Position numbers and translations under genes: made by a program. DNA of 64,000 nucleotides from Candidatus Obscuribacterales bacterium (lineage in GTDB: Bacteria > Cyanobacteriota > Vampirovibrionia > Obscuribacterales > Obscuribacteraceae). The stretch spans positions 1 to 64,000 of the forward strand of contig JAIEOQ010000006.1 of assembly GCA_019750335.1 (NCBI GenBank), given 5' to 3'. How positions within the stretch are numbered: position 1 is the stretch's first letter; each line of letters opens with the position of its first letter. Of the stretch, positions 42,956 through 50,624 are shown one piece after another. A model generated the notes under the pieces. That model was not told the DNA's origin and searched no databases. It saw only the letters and a program-made list of their open reading frames with translations.

Positions 42956-43750
42956 ATGAAACGCCTCACAACAGCTTTGTTTCTTCTTGCTCTGCTGTTT
43001 TCTCAAGCCCAACCGGTCTCGGCTCAAACCAAGCCGAAAGTGCCGGCGCTCTTGAACCTGACAAACAAGTTGCGCAACTTGGAGCACAACGGTCCGGGCG
43101 CCGATGCGCTTCTGACCAAAGAAAAAGGCATCGCTCAATTGCGCAATGTTGATCTTTTCGGAAGCGACGTTAGCGACGCTGGTTTGGCAGTGCTCAAAAA
43201 CGCCGTCAATTTGGAAAAGCTGGATTTGGTCGGCTGCCGGAACATTACCGATGCGGGTTTGGCTCATCTTGCCGGTTTGAAAAACCTACGGGAGCTGGCG
43301 CTTCTCGGTGCTCAGCAAATAAGCGATACCGGTTTGGCGCATTTAGCCGGTTTGACCAATCTGCAGAGCCTGACTATTGGCGATACGAAAATCAGCGGTG
43401 CCGGCTTACAGCATTTGCGCAAAATGACCAAGCTTGCCATTATCGATCTCTCTTTCTCAGGAGTTGATGATGTAGGCATGGCTCATCTTGCGGTATTGCC
43501 GCAGCTTAAAACCATTGATTTGCGCGAGACTAAGGTTACCGATGCCGGCATGACTGAGCTGGCAAAACTGCCTGATCTTCGCTGGGTCAAGCTTTCTCAT
43601 ACCGCAGTGACTTTGCAAGGGCTTAAGACCCTTGCTCCATGCCAGACTTTGCATACGGTCAATATCGGCTACAACCCCGGCATCAGCGAAACTGACGTCA
43701 AAGCGCTGAACGCCGGGTTCAAAACCGACAAATTCAATTTTTCCGAGTAA
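42956..43750 (+). CDS. secreted leucine-rich-repeat protein
   Basis: 264 residues, GGAGATAATTTC before ATG. Signal peptide (MKRLTTALFLLALLF, cut after VSA), then about eight LRRs with VTDAGM/ITDAGLAHLAGLKNL consensus. Close relative of the LRR protein at 27718 but shorter. LRR solenoids bind other proteins; target unknown. It begins a run with a WD40-like protein and a DGKT lipoprotein. Confidence 0.8.
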   Translation: MKRLTTALFLLALLFSQAQPVSAQTKPKVPALLNLTNKLRNLEHNGPGADALLTKEKGIAQLRNVDLFGSDVSDAGLAVLKNAVNLEKLDLVGCRNITDAGLAHLAGLKNLRELALLGAQQISDTGLAHLAGLTNLQSLTIGDTKISGAGLQHLRKMTKLAIIDLSFSGVDDVGMAHLAVLPQLKTIDLRETKVTDAGMTELAKLPDLRWVKLSHTAVTLQGLKTLAPCQTLHTVNIGYNPGISETDVKALNAGFKTDKFNFSE

Positions 43751-43773
43751 CGATTCTGCCCAAGGAGTCGGTT

Positions 43774-44802
43774 ATGGATTCACAAACTGTCGGCCTCCGT
43801 GCGCCGCCTGTTTCGCTCATTGTTGATTTTGTCGCTGGCGATACGGTCCGCGACGTGATTTTTTCGCCGGGCAGCCCGCGTTTTGCTGCTGTGCTTTTTG
43901 AAGCGAGCGCTCCTCGTTTTTACGATCTGCAGAAAGCAGGGTTAGTACAAGCGATTGCCGAAGCGACTGTCGGCAAAAGGGTCGCAGATTGCCCTCTCAA
44001 AGATGATTCTTTAGTCGCCATGCCCTTCAGCGATCCAGCAAGCTTCATTGCCATCCATCCGCAAGGCGATGAAGTTGCTGTTGCCTTTGGCGACCAGGAC
44101 GAGTTGGTTTATCGTTTCAATCCTTTGAGTCGGCGCAAATTTACGCCGCTGCCGGCTGAAAATGTCGTTTCTCTTGCTTACAGCAGTGATGGCTCAATGC
44201 TGGCTACCGGCGGCTCCGATGGAGTTGTTTCGGTGTTCAAGCTCGATCACGAAAACGACGAAGTCGAGCTTGAGTGCGAAGCCACGGTACGTGGCGCGGT
44301 CCGTTCTCTATGCTTCGAACATGAAGGCGATTACTTGCGTATCGCTACTGACCATAGCTCCTATATCCGCTTGCAACTTAGCGGTTATGACAGCGGTGAT
44401 TGGGAGCGCCAGGCTCTGACTTTGGACAGTGGGACTTCGGTTGTTAATGCAATCAAACTCAATCATATCGCTTGTTGTCCGACGACCGGCTTGCTCGGTT
44501 TCGGCGGCATCGGTCGGGAAGTCTGGCTTTTCAACCCGGATTACGGACAAGGCGCCTATCTCCTTTCCACCAAGCACGAGCGAGTAAGTAAGATTCAGTT
44601 CTTGGAAGGAAAAGACGAAATACTGGTTTTTGGTGACGGCGGTATCGAAGTCATAGCCTTTATGCGCGACTGCTTCGACCTTCCCCATTGTTCGTGTTTG
44701 GGCGTTGCGTACAGTTCTGCCGAAAACAGCAAAGCACCTATTGTTGCCGGTTGGCAATATAACGGCGTCACTGTTGTTGCTCGGTCTCTTTGTCAAAAGT
44801 GA
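43774..44802 (+). CDS. cytoplasmic WD40-like beta-propeller protein
   Basis: 342 residues, CCAAGGAGTCGGTT before ATG. No signal peptide. The sequence VVSLAYSSDGSMLATGGSDG VVSVFKLD is a classical WD40 blade, and neighbouring segments (EVAVAFGDQDELVYRF, VRSLCFEHEGDYLRIATD) fit degenerate blades, giving about six to seven in all. Propellers act as protein-interaction platforms. It lies eight bases before the next lipoprotein gene, so co-transcription is likely. Confidence 0.7.
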   Translation: MDSQTVGLRAPPVSLIVDFVAGDTVRDVIFSPGSPRFAAVLFEASAPRFYDLQKAGLVQAIAEATVGKRVADCPLKDDSLVAMPFSDPASFIAIHPQGDEVAVAFGDQDELVYRFNPLSRRKFTPLPAENVVSLAYSSDGSMLATGGSDGVVSVFKLDHENDEVELECEATVRGAVRSLCFEHEGDYLRIATDHSSYIRLQLSGYDSGDWERQALTLDSGTSVVNAIKLNHIACCPTTGLLGFGGIGREVWLFNPDYGQGAYLLSTKHERVSKIQFLEGKDEILVFGDGGIEVIAFMRDCFDLPHCSCLGVAYSSAENSKAPIVAGWQYNGVTVVARSLCQK

Positions 44803-44810
44803 GGTTTGTA

Positions 44811-45776
44811 ATGAACCGGAAAATTCACCTGGTTTGCTTGTTCGCTCTTTCCGCTCTCGTGTTTGCTGGTTGCGCCGACCCGCAAGGGCAAAAGCAAGAT
44901 TCGGCAAAGCCGGCTGCTGCTGAAGCCAAGCTTGTGGTCAGCACCGAAATGCGTCATGAGTCCACCGGCGAAACCATGCGCAAAACGACTAAAGATGAGT
45001 TTGATACCATTCGCCACATGCAGATTATTTACAAAGACGGCAGCACTGCTGAACGCCTTTACAATGAAGCCGGCGTGCCGACCGCCATTCGTCGTAGCAT
45101 AGACAGAGGCGATGGCCAGATTCTTCTTGAAGCCAAGCTTACGGTTAACGGCAAAGCCTTTAAGGAGGTCACCCTCAAAGAAAAGAACGTGCTTAAAACG
45201 CGTATTGAAGCGGCTAAAGCCAACGGCGAGCAAACGATCTATAGCTATCGGGAAGACGGAACGGTATCTGCCCAGGGTGTTGTGAATAAAAAGTCGCGCA
45301 CGGCGAAATGGAGCTTCTTTTACGACGACGGTAAGAAGCTGAAGGCGGAGATGGAGATGGATAACTCTTTCGCCAAATCCATTTCAATCTACAGCCCGGA
45401 TGGTGAGCTTGCATACAGCGAAACGCCCAAGCAGGAAACTACGAACGGGCAGCGTTATTACGTCGGGCAGATTTACGTTCCAAAGACTAAGGATCGTGTC
45501 TGGCAACGGCTTCTTTTCGAAGAAGGTGTTTACGGTCCTCCCGGCGGCCGGCTGATCAAATATGAACAGCTTGATGAAGAAGGCGGGATCACTGCTGTTC
45601 ATAAAATCGAGACCAGCAATTATCACGCCGGGCGGCAGCATCCTTTTCTTGATGAAGATGTTGCCGGTATGGAAAACCTGATTGAAGTGAAAGACGGGTT
45701 TTTCAATGAAATTCGTAAATGTCAGCTGAATCTTTCGATGATCAGCAGTCTTTTACAATCCGCTCTTACTGACTGA
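44811..45776 (+). CDS. DGKT-repeat-type lipoprotein
   Basis: 321 residues from ATG 44811 (GAGG upstream). Lipobox VFAGC|ADP near residue 27 predicts a lipidated envelope protein. Repeats: YKDGSTAERLY, YREDGTVSAQG, YDDGKKLKAEM, SPDGELAYS. The C-terminal helix resembles the end of the 5.7-13.8 kb array proteins (LSMISSLLQSALTD). Another dispersed member of the family, beside an LRR and a WD40-like gene. Confidence 0.75.
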   Translation: MNRKIHLVCLFALSALVFAGCADPQGQKQDSAKPAAAEAKLVVSTEMRHESTGETMRKTTKDEFDTIRHMQIIYKDGSTAERLYNEAGVPTAIRRSIDRGDGQILLEAKLTVNGKAFKEVTLKEKNVLKTRIEAAKANGEQTIYSYREDGTVSAQGVVNKKSRTAKWSFFYDDGKKLKAEMEMDNSFAKSISIYSPDGELAYSETPKQETTNGQRYYVGQIYVPKTKDRVWQRLLFEEGVYGPPGGRLIKYEQLDEEGGITAVHKIETSNYHAGRQHPFLDEDVAGMENLIEVKDGFFNEIRKCQLNLSMISSLLQSALTD

Positions 45777-45824
45777 TTTGTTTCGATAAACTTCGTCTTC
45801 GTATTATTCACCCGGAGAAACTGC

Positions 45825-46601
45825 ATGTCTCCTGCTTTCCCGCTTGTTGGTGCTTTGCTGTGCGTGATTTTGTTTGAAGTTTTGATGCGTCGCCGACGGA
45901 TGTCCGGCAAGAAGCGTGCTCTTGTTCTCTGGCTTCCGCTTCTGGTGGCAGTTTTCTTCGGCAGTCGCTATGCCATGGAAAACAGCCAGACGGCTGTGTC
46001 CGTGCCGGCACCGGTACAAGCGGTGCAAACCCAAGCTGCTGCCAAGCCGGCTTCGCTGCCCGCTGCCACGAGTGAGGATGCGATCAAATCAATCCTCGCT
46101 CATCTGAATACCCCTGATTTGCACTTCAAGTACACCTCCCAGCGTGGTAAGGCGGACCCGCTGCCTGATTATGTCGACGGTATCGATCAAACCGGTTATA
46201 TGAATGATTACGACAAAGAGCAGGTGCGCCAGCTGGTCACCGCTGTTTGTAATAAGGATTTCAACGGTTTGCATGAAGCTTTCGCCGGTTACGACAAGAA
46301 GATTTTTACTCTGAAAAAGCAGATCATTTTGGCTAACCACTGCCTGGCTCAGTCTGGCAGCGGTTACCATTTTGAGCCTCTTCAGGTGGATGACGGCATC
46401 AGAGTTTACCTTTGGGCAAATAATCCGAAAGCCGATGGTTATATTCTCGTGATTTCGCCCAGTCGCAAGATCTGGGCTGAAAAAGAAAAACATAATGCCG
46501 ACAAATCATATATCGGCGTGCGGGCTGAGCCCGATGAAGCTTTGAATGCCATTAGTGCTGAGATCGTTTCAAATGTAAATGCAAAAGGAGCTGGTCGATG
46601 A
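45825..46601 (+). CDS. two-helix membrane protein with outer domain
   Basis: 258 residues, CGGAGAAACTGC before ATG. Two N-terminal helices (about 5-20 and 32-48) with a basic loop RRRRMSGKKR, an Ala/Pro/Gln-rich linker (about 60-85), and a C-terminal globular domain of about 170 residues that should be outside the cytoplasm. No family recognised. It overlaps the SET gene by ATGA, so the two are translationally coupled. Confidence 0.65.
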   Translation: MSPAFPLVGALLCVILFEVLMRRRRMSGKKRALVLWLPLLVAVFFGSRYAMENSQTAVSVPAPVQAVQTQAAAKPASLPAATSEDAIKSILAHLNTPDLHFKYTSQRGKADPLPDYVDGIDQTGYMNDYDKEQVRQLVTAVCNKDFNGLHEAFAGYDKKIFTLKKQIILANHCLAQSGSGYHFEPLQVDDGIRVYLWANNPKADGYILVISPSRKIWAEKEKHNADKSYIGVRAEPDEALNAISAEIVSNVNAKGAGR

Positions 46602-47509
46602 GATACCGTTCTTGTTTGTTTCCGGCACGCAGCCCGCTTTCGTTGTCGGCTTGTGAATTCCGTGCTTCGCCAACTGTGCTCGAAAAGCCGAGTTACGGCT
46701 TGGTGCCGCAGGTTCAAGGTAAGCCGCGTTTGTACAGCGTGCGCGACATCGGCATGGAAGAGGTGATTACCACCTGTCCGGTTCAGGTTATCCCGACAAA
46801 TGAAGTTTCTCCTTTGCGGCGGTCGGCCTTGGAAGATCTCTGTTTTGATTGGTATCAAGATCGCTATGCCGTTTCGCTCGGAGCTGGTGCTTTCGTCGGG
46901 CACTCGGATGAACCAAACTGTTACTGGCGTGCCGATCGGGCGACGCGAACCGTCGCCATTCATCCGCGGCGTTCGATTTTTGCCGGTGAAGAGCTGACCA
47001 TTGATTATTTCAGTGGTCGGCGCCGAGCCTGCGCTCCGGTGAACCGATGTTGCACCGAGCGTTTGTGCAAAGCCGAGCTGCCGAAACCGGAAATGCCGAA
47101 GGCGGTTGTGACAAGCGATCCGACTTTCGGGCGGACGCTGATTGCCGTGCGCGACATTCGTGCTGGTGAATGCATTTCGGAAGCGCCGGCACGGGTGGTT
47201 TCCAACCGGGTTTTGAAAAAATTCGGTAAGGTTACGATGCTTACGGATTTGGCACACACCTGGTTGCAACGTTTTGCGGCAGTTGTTTTGGGCATTCCGG
47301 CTTTCGTCAACCACTCCTTTTCGGCAAACGCTTTTTATCTCGAGAACCGCAAGCGGCGCACGATCTCGCTTGTGGCTTACGAGAATATCGCTGCCGGAAG
47401 CGAGTTGAGCATGAATTACAACGGTCATCCTAAGGACAAGTCGCCACTCGATTGGGGGGACCTTGTACCGATGGAACGTCCGTCGCCTCTGGTTTTTTCC
47501 TTAAACTAA
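46598..47509 (+). CDS. tandem SET-domain protein
   Basis: 303 residues. Two SET-like modules in one chain. The first has GHSDEPN at 101-107 (NHS-x-x-PN motif with Asn changed to Gly) and GEELTIDY at 130-137. The second, from about 177, has VNHSFSAN at 237-244 and GSELSMNY at 267-274. SET domains bind S-adenosylmethionine and methylate lysine. The second copy departs from the canonical x-DY (NY instead), so neither copy is fully standard. Duplicated SET domains in one small bacterial protein are unusual. Coupled to the membrane gene upstream. Confidence 0.75.
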   Translation: MRYRSCLFPARSPLSLSACEFRASPTVLEKPSYGLVPQVQGKPRLYSVRDIGMEEVITTCPVQVIPTNEVSPLRRSALEDLCFDWYQDRYAVSLGAGAFVGHSDEPNCYWRADRATRTVAIHPRRSIFAGEELTIDYFSGRRRACAPVNRCCTERLCKAELPKPEMPKAVVTSDPTFGRTLIAVRDIRAGECISEAPARVVSNRVLKKFGKVTMLTDLAHTWLQRFAAVVLGIPAFVNHSFSANAFYLENRKRRTISLVAYENIAAGSELSMNYNGHPKDKSPLDWGDLVPMERPSPLVFSLN

Positions 47510-47525
47510 TTACCCTCTGACTTTC

Positions 47526-47697
47526 AGCCTGCATCCGCTTTTTCCCACGGATTGGCCAGGCTCCTACTCTTATGGGAAAAAACGTCACGCCGGCAGTATG
47601 ACGAGGCAAATGTCTTCGATTATCACTGCCGGCGCTGCCGGAAGCAGCATATTTGACTTGCTTCCGGCTCATTGCCCTTTGCGGCAAGGAGTACGAA
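47526..47697 (+). promoter_or_regulatory. candidate structured 5' leader RNA, copy 1
   Basis: Hairpin A: AGCCTG (47526-47531) with CAGGCT (47557-47562), inner ATCCG/CGGAT (47533-47537 with 47548-47552), loop CTTTTTCCCA. The loop is complementary to GGGAAAAAA at 47574-47582, allowing a pseudoknot. Hairpin B: CGCCGGCAGT (47588-47597) with ACTGCCGGCG (47625-47634), inner GAGG/CTTC. Hairpin C: GCCGGAAGC (47637-47645) with GCTTCCGGC (47660-47668). Hairpin D: TTGCC (47672-47676) with GGCAA (47683-47687) overlapping AAGGAG. ATG at 47698. The same plan recurs at 49034. Confidence 0.7.
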
Positions 47698-49014
47698 ATG
47701 AATCGTTCACAACTCGGATACGGACTGCATGCGGCTCTTAACGTAATCAATCTGCTCAAACTGCTCGAAGCGGTCGCAAAGAACGAACGCTTGAAACGTT
47801 GTTTGGATTCTCTGGTCGGCCAACTCCGCAATCTGAATCGCGCTCAGATTGCTTTTGACGGCGAGTGTAAACGCAAGCCTTTCAATGCGGAGCGTATCCT
47901 TGAGGCTTTGCATGAACTTCGTCTTGGTCAGGTGCAGGTTATGGACACTATCGACCTGATGATCTCTTTAGCCGGCGAGGCAGCGCCGGCGTTGGAGCGT
48001 AAGTCGATGAATCTTGATCCGCAAGCCTGTTCGTTGGATTGTATTGTGCTTGAGTCTCCGCTTAACGGGCAAAGCATCCTCTTTCATGAGCAGCTTCAGA
48101 GCTTGAAACTCTTGGCCGTGTCCGCCGTTCATCTGATCATTCTGGCCAATGAAAAGTGGCTTCAAGATTTGCAAGACGACAAGCGCAAAGAGCTGGCTAA
48201 GCAATATTTTGAGTTGCACATTAACGGAGGATCGGCAGCGCGATATCTTCCGATTGATTTGCATTGGTCGGCTCGGAGCTGGCTTGGCGATCAAGGTGTT
48301 TTGCCTCGCTGGTTTGATGAACAAAGTCGTCGTGGCATTCAGTGGTTCGACGATCAAGATATTTTGGCTTGCATCAAAGCCTGGATTAAGAGCGACGGTG
48401 GTAACAAAATCGAGGCGCTTTTTCCGGGTAAACCGCGTGTATTTGTCAGCGGACATGCTGATTTACGTCATTCGGAATTTTGGGATATTTATCGGCCGGC
48501 GTTGGACCGTTATGTAGCGGCTGGCGCTGAGTTTTTGGTCGGTGATTCGGACAGAGGTACCGACTCGGAGGCACTACTTTATCTGGGGGATAAAGGCGTA
48601 AAAATCAAGGTTTTTCATACGGGTAAAGCTCCGAGGCACAGTCGTTGTTTGCCCACGATTGGTGGCTTCCCTTCTGAAGTCGAACGTGACAGCGCTATGA
48701 CCAATGCCTCGGATCTGGATCTGGCTTGGGTGCGGCCTGGACACGGAAACTCTTCGGTAACCGAAAACTTACACCGGCGCCTTCGTCTGACTCGAGTGTT
48801 ACGTCCGCATCCTTACGCACGCGGTGTGGCGGTAATGACACTCTTGCAAGGTAGGTACGGACGCCAAGGGCTGAGGCTGGCTGTGGAAAATTGCATCGCT
48901 TTGGGTAGCAAGAAACGGCCTAATATCGATGGATTTTTTACGGAGTTCAACAAATATACCCATCACGCTGAAAATTCGACGGCGATTGTGCGAGAGCTGA
49001 TTCGTCGTTTCTAA
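47698..49014 (+). CDS. SLOG-like Rossmann-domain protein (1)
   Basis: 438 residues from ATG 47698 (AAGGAG upstream). A helical N-terminal domain (1-235), then a Rossmann-like module (about 246-350): VFVSGHADL at 248-256, LDRYVAAGAEFLVGDSDRGTDS in the middle, and LAWVRPG. VSG-x-D and GD-x-x-G-x-D motifs are the nucleotide-binding loops of the SLOG superfamily (DprA, LOG, YspA), which bind nucleotide-derived signals or cleave them. The C-terminus (about 365-438) is helical. A paralogue follows at 49195. Preceded by a long structured leader. Confidence 0.72.
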   Translation: MNRSQLGYGLHAALNVINLLKLLEAVAKNERLKRCLDSLVGQLRNLNRAQIAFDGECKRKPFNAERILEALHELRLGQVQVMDTIDLMISLAGEAAPALERKSMNLDPQACSLDCIVLESPLNGQSILFHEQLQSLKLLAVSAVHLIILANEKWLQDLQDDKRKELAKQYFELHINGGSAARYLPIDLHWSARSWLGDQGVLPRWFDEQSRRGIQWFDDQDILACIKAWIKSDGGNKIEALFPGKPRVFVSGHADLRHSEFWDIYRPALDRYVAAGAEFLVGDSDRGTDSEALLYLGDKGVKIKVFHTGKAPRHSRCLPTIGGFPSEVERDSAMTNASDLDLAWVRPGHGNSSVTENLHRRLRLTRVLRPHPYARGVAVMTLLQGRYGRQGLRLAVENCIALGSKKRPNIDGFFTEFNKYTHHAENSTAIVRELIRRF

Positions 49015-49033
49015 CTCAGTAATTCTGTCTTGC

Positions 49034-49194
49034 CCGTGCTCTGTCGTTCTTTCCCGCGGCAGAGTACGGTTTCAATTAACTTTGGGAAAAACGTCGCAGC
49101 GGCTGTACAAACGAGGTCATGTCCTCAATTGTACAGCCGCTGTTGCCGGAAGTTGCTTCCGGCTCATTTGCCCCAAGCGGCAAGGAGTACAAAA
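49034..49194 (+). promoter_or_regulatory. candidate structured 5' leader RNA, copy 2
   Basis: Hairpin A: CCGTGCTCTG (49034-49043) with CAGAGTACGG (49060-49069, one G-U), loop containing CTTTCCC. GGGAAAAA at 49084-49091 can pair with the loop. Hairpin B: CAGCGGCTGTACAA (49097-49110) with TTGTACAGCCGCTG (49129-49142), inner GAGG/CCTC. Hairpin C: GCCGGAAG (49145-49152) with CTTCCGGC (49156-49163). Hairpin D: TTGCC (49168-49172) with GGCAA (49179-49183) overlapping AAGGAG. ATG at 49195. Stems A and B differ in sequence from copy 1 but stay paired. Confidence 0.7.
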
Positions 49195-50457
49195 ATGGCT
49201 CGTTCACAACTCGGATACGGTCTGCATTCGCTAATCAATTTTGTCAACATGCTCAAGTTGTCCGCAGCCTTTAAGGGCAATGATCAGCTGGCACGATTTC
49301 TTGATTCATTGGTCGGCAAAGTGCGCAATCTGGATCGCGATTTGATTACGCTTGATTCGGAGCGCACTTGTACGGCTTGGAACCCCGGACGCATTGTCGA
49401 GGCGTTGCATAATCTGCGTCTCAGCCAAATTCATGTCCTGGAAACTATCGATTTCGTGGTTGCAAAAGTAGCTGAGCTTGTGGTTGCCGATCAGGCCATC
49501 AAGCCTGTCAATCCGCATTCGGACTGCTTGCTCGACAAAATCTGCCTGGAGAATCCGCTCAATTCTCCGGCGATTCTTTTGCAGCAACAGATTGGCTGTC
49601 TCAAAACCATGGTCTTGTCCTTGGTGCAAATGGTAAGCCTGGGCAACGAGAGTTATCTGTCTGGCTTGACGCCGGAATTGCGGGAACATCTTGCTCGTGA
49701 GTATGCTGAATTTCACAAACAGCATCTGGCGTATCTGAAAGTGAAAGCTTGGGCTTTTCACAGTTCGCACGCCGGTGAGTTGGTCGCTTCGCCGCATTGG
49801 TTTGACGTATCCGGCGGTGATAACGAGGCAACCATTGACGCTTGGGTCCGCACTGTCGACGGCAGCAAAATTCGTGAGCTCTTTCCTGATATGCCGCAAG
49901 TTTTTGTCAGCGGACATCTCGATCTGACTGCTGAAGAGTTTGTCGAACATTACGTTCCGGTTCTGGATCGTTATGTTGCCGAAGGTGCTGAATTTGTGGT
50001 CGGCGACGCGCGCGGTGCCGACAAGATGAGCCAGGATTACCTGGCGCTCAAGGGCGCCAAAGTGACGGTCTATCATATGCTCGAAGCGCCGCGCAACAAC
50101 AGCGGTTTTCCGACTGTCGGCGGTTTCAAATCAGACGGTGAGCGAGACGCCGCCATGACCGTGGCTTCCAATCACGATTTGGCTTGGGTGCGTCCGGGTA
50201 AAGAAAAATCCGGCACCGCCGAAAACATTCGTCGACGTTTAAAACAAGTGGCGACCTCATACGTCAACACTTATGCTCGCGGCATGGCGCTCTTGTCGAT
50301 ACTACAAGGGCGGTTGGGCAGTGATGCCGTGGACAAAGCTATTGCGCTGGTTTCTGCTGGCGGTGCCTGTCAGTTCAGCATTGACAGCTTGTTTGCTGCT
50401 TTGAGTGAAGTGACCGGACGTCCGGAAGCAGAGATTCGTGCTTCGATTGAAGTTTAG
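49195..50457 (+). CDS. SLOG-like Rossmann-domain protein (2)
   Basis: 420 residues. Paralogue of the preceding gene along its whole length: SQLGYGLHSLINFVNMLKL start, SLVGKVRNLDRD, LRLSQIHVLETID, then the Rossmann module VFVSGHLDL at 236-244, FVVGDARGAD at 267-276 and DLAWVRPG. This copy retains a more canonical GDARGAD loop than copy 1 (GDSDRGTD). SLOG-like domains can bind nucleotide-derived ligands. Two copies with matching leaders suggest a recent duplication of leader plus gene. Confidence 0.72.
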   Translation: MARSQLGYGLHSLINFVNMLKLSAAFKGNDQLARFLDSLVGKVRNLDRDLITLDSERTCTAWNPGRIVEALHNLRLSQIHVLETIDFVVAKVAELVVADQAIKPVNPHSDCLLDKICLENPLNSPAILLQQQIGCLKTMVLSLVQMVSLGNESYLSGLTPELREHLAREYAEFHKQHLAYLKVKAWAFHSSHAGELVASPHWFDVSGGDNEATIDAWVRTVDGSKIRELFPDMPQVFVSGHLDLTAEEFVEHYVPVLDRYVAEGAEFVVGDARGADKMSQDYLALKGAKVTVYHMLEAPRNNSGFPTVGGFKSDGERDAAMTVASNHDLAWVRPGKEKSGTAENIRRRLKQVATSYVNTYARGMALLSILQGRLGSDAVDKAIALVSAGGACQFSIDSLFAALSEVTGRPEAEIRASIEV

Positions 50458-50517
50458 TGGTGATTTCACGATTGACAGATTGATAGGATCGGATCTCTAA
50501 AACCAGCCTGGTGACTT

Positions 50518-50535
50518 GTGAACACGCGTGTTCAC
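50518..50535 (+). promoter_or_regulatory. 18-bp perfect palindrome, probable operator
   Basis: GTGAACACGCGTGTTCAC, 90 bases before the PhyH gene start. Perfect symmetry with no loop suits a dimeric DNA-binding repressor rather than an RNA hairpin. Confidence 0.5.
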
Positions 50536-50566
50536 GGTTTCAAGATTTGATTTTTAGATCACTTCC

Positions 50567-50605
50567 GAGAGGGGCGAGATTGAATCATCTCGCCTCTCTT
50601 TGGCT
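50567..50605 (+). terminator. hairpin before the PhyH gene
   Basis: GAGAGGggCGAGAT and ATCTCGCCTCTC pair around TGAATC, followed by a short TTTGGC. It may be a terminator for the SLOG pair or an attenuator for the PhyH operon. Confidence 0.6.
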
Positions 50606-50624
50606 TACATAAAGGAAGAAACGG

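Noticed and set aside
47526-49194. SLOG leaders as ordinary terminators
   Set aside because: They carry four stems each with no T-run, lie within 200 bases before a start codon, and end in a hairpin overlapping the RBS, unlike the simple terminators elsewhere in the window.
49306-50076. 256-residue minus-strand ORF opposite the second SLOG gene
   Set aside because: Antisense to a gene with a conserved paralogue and Rossmann motifs.
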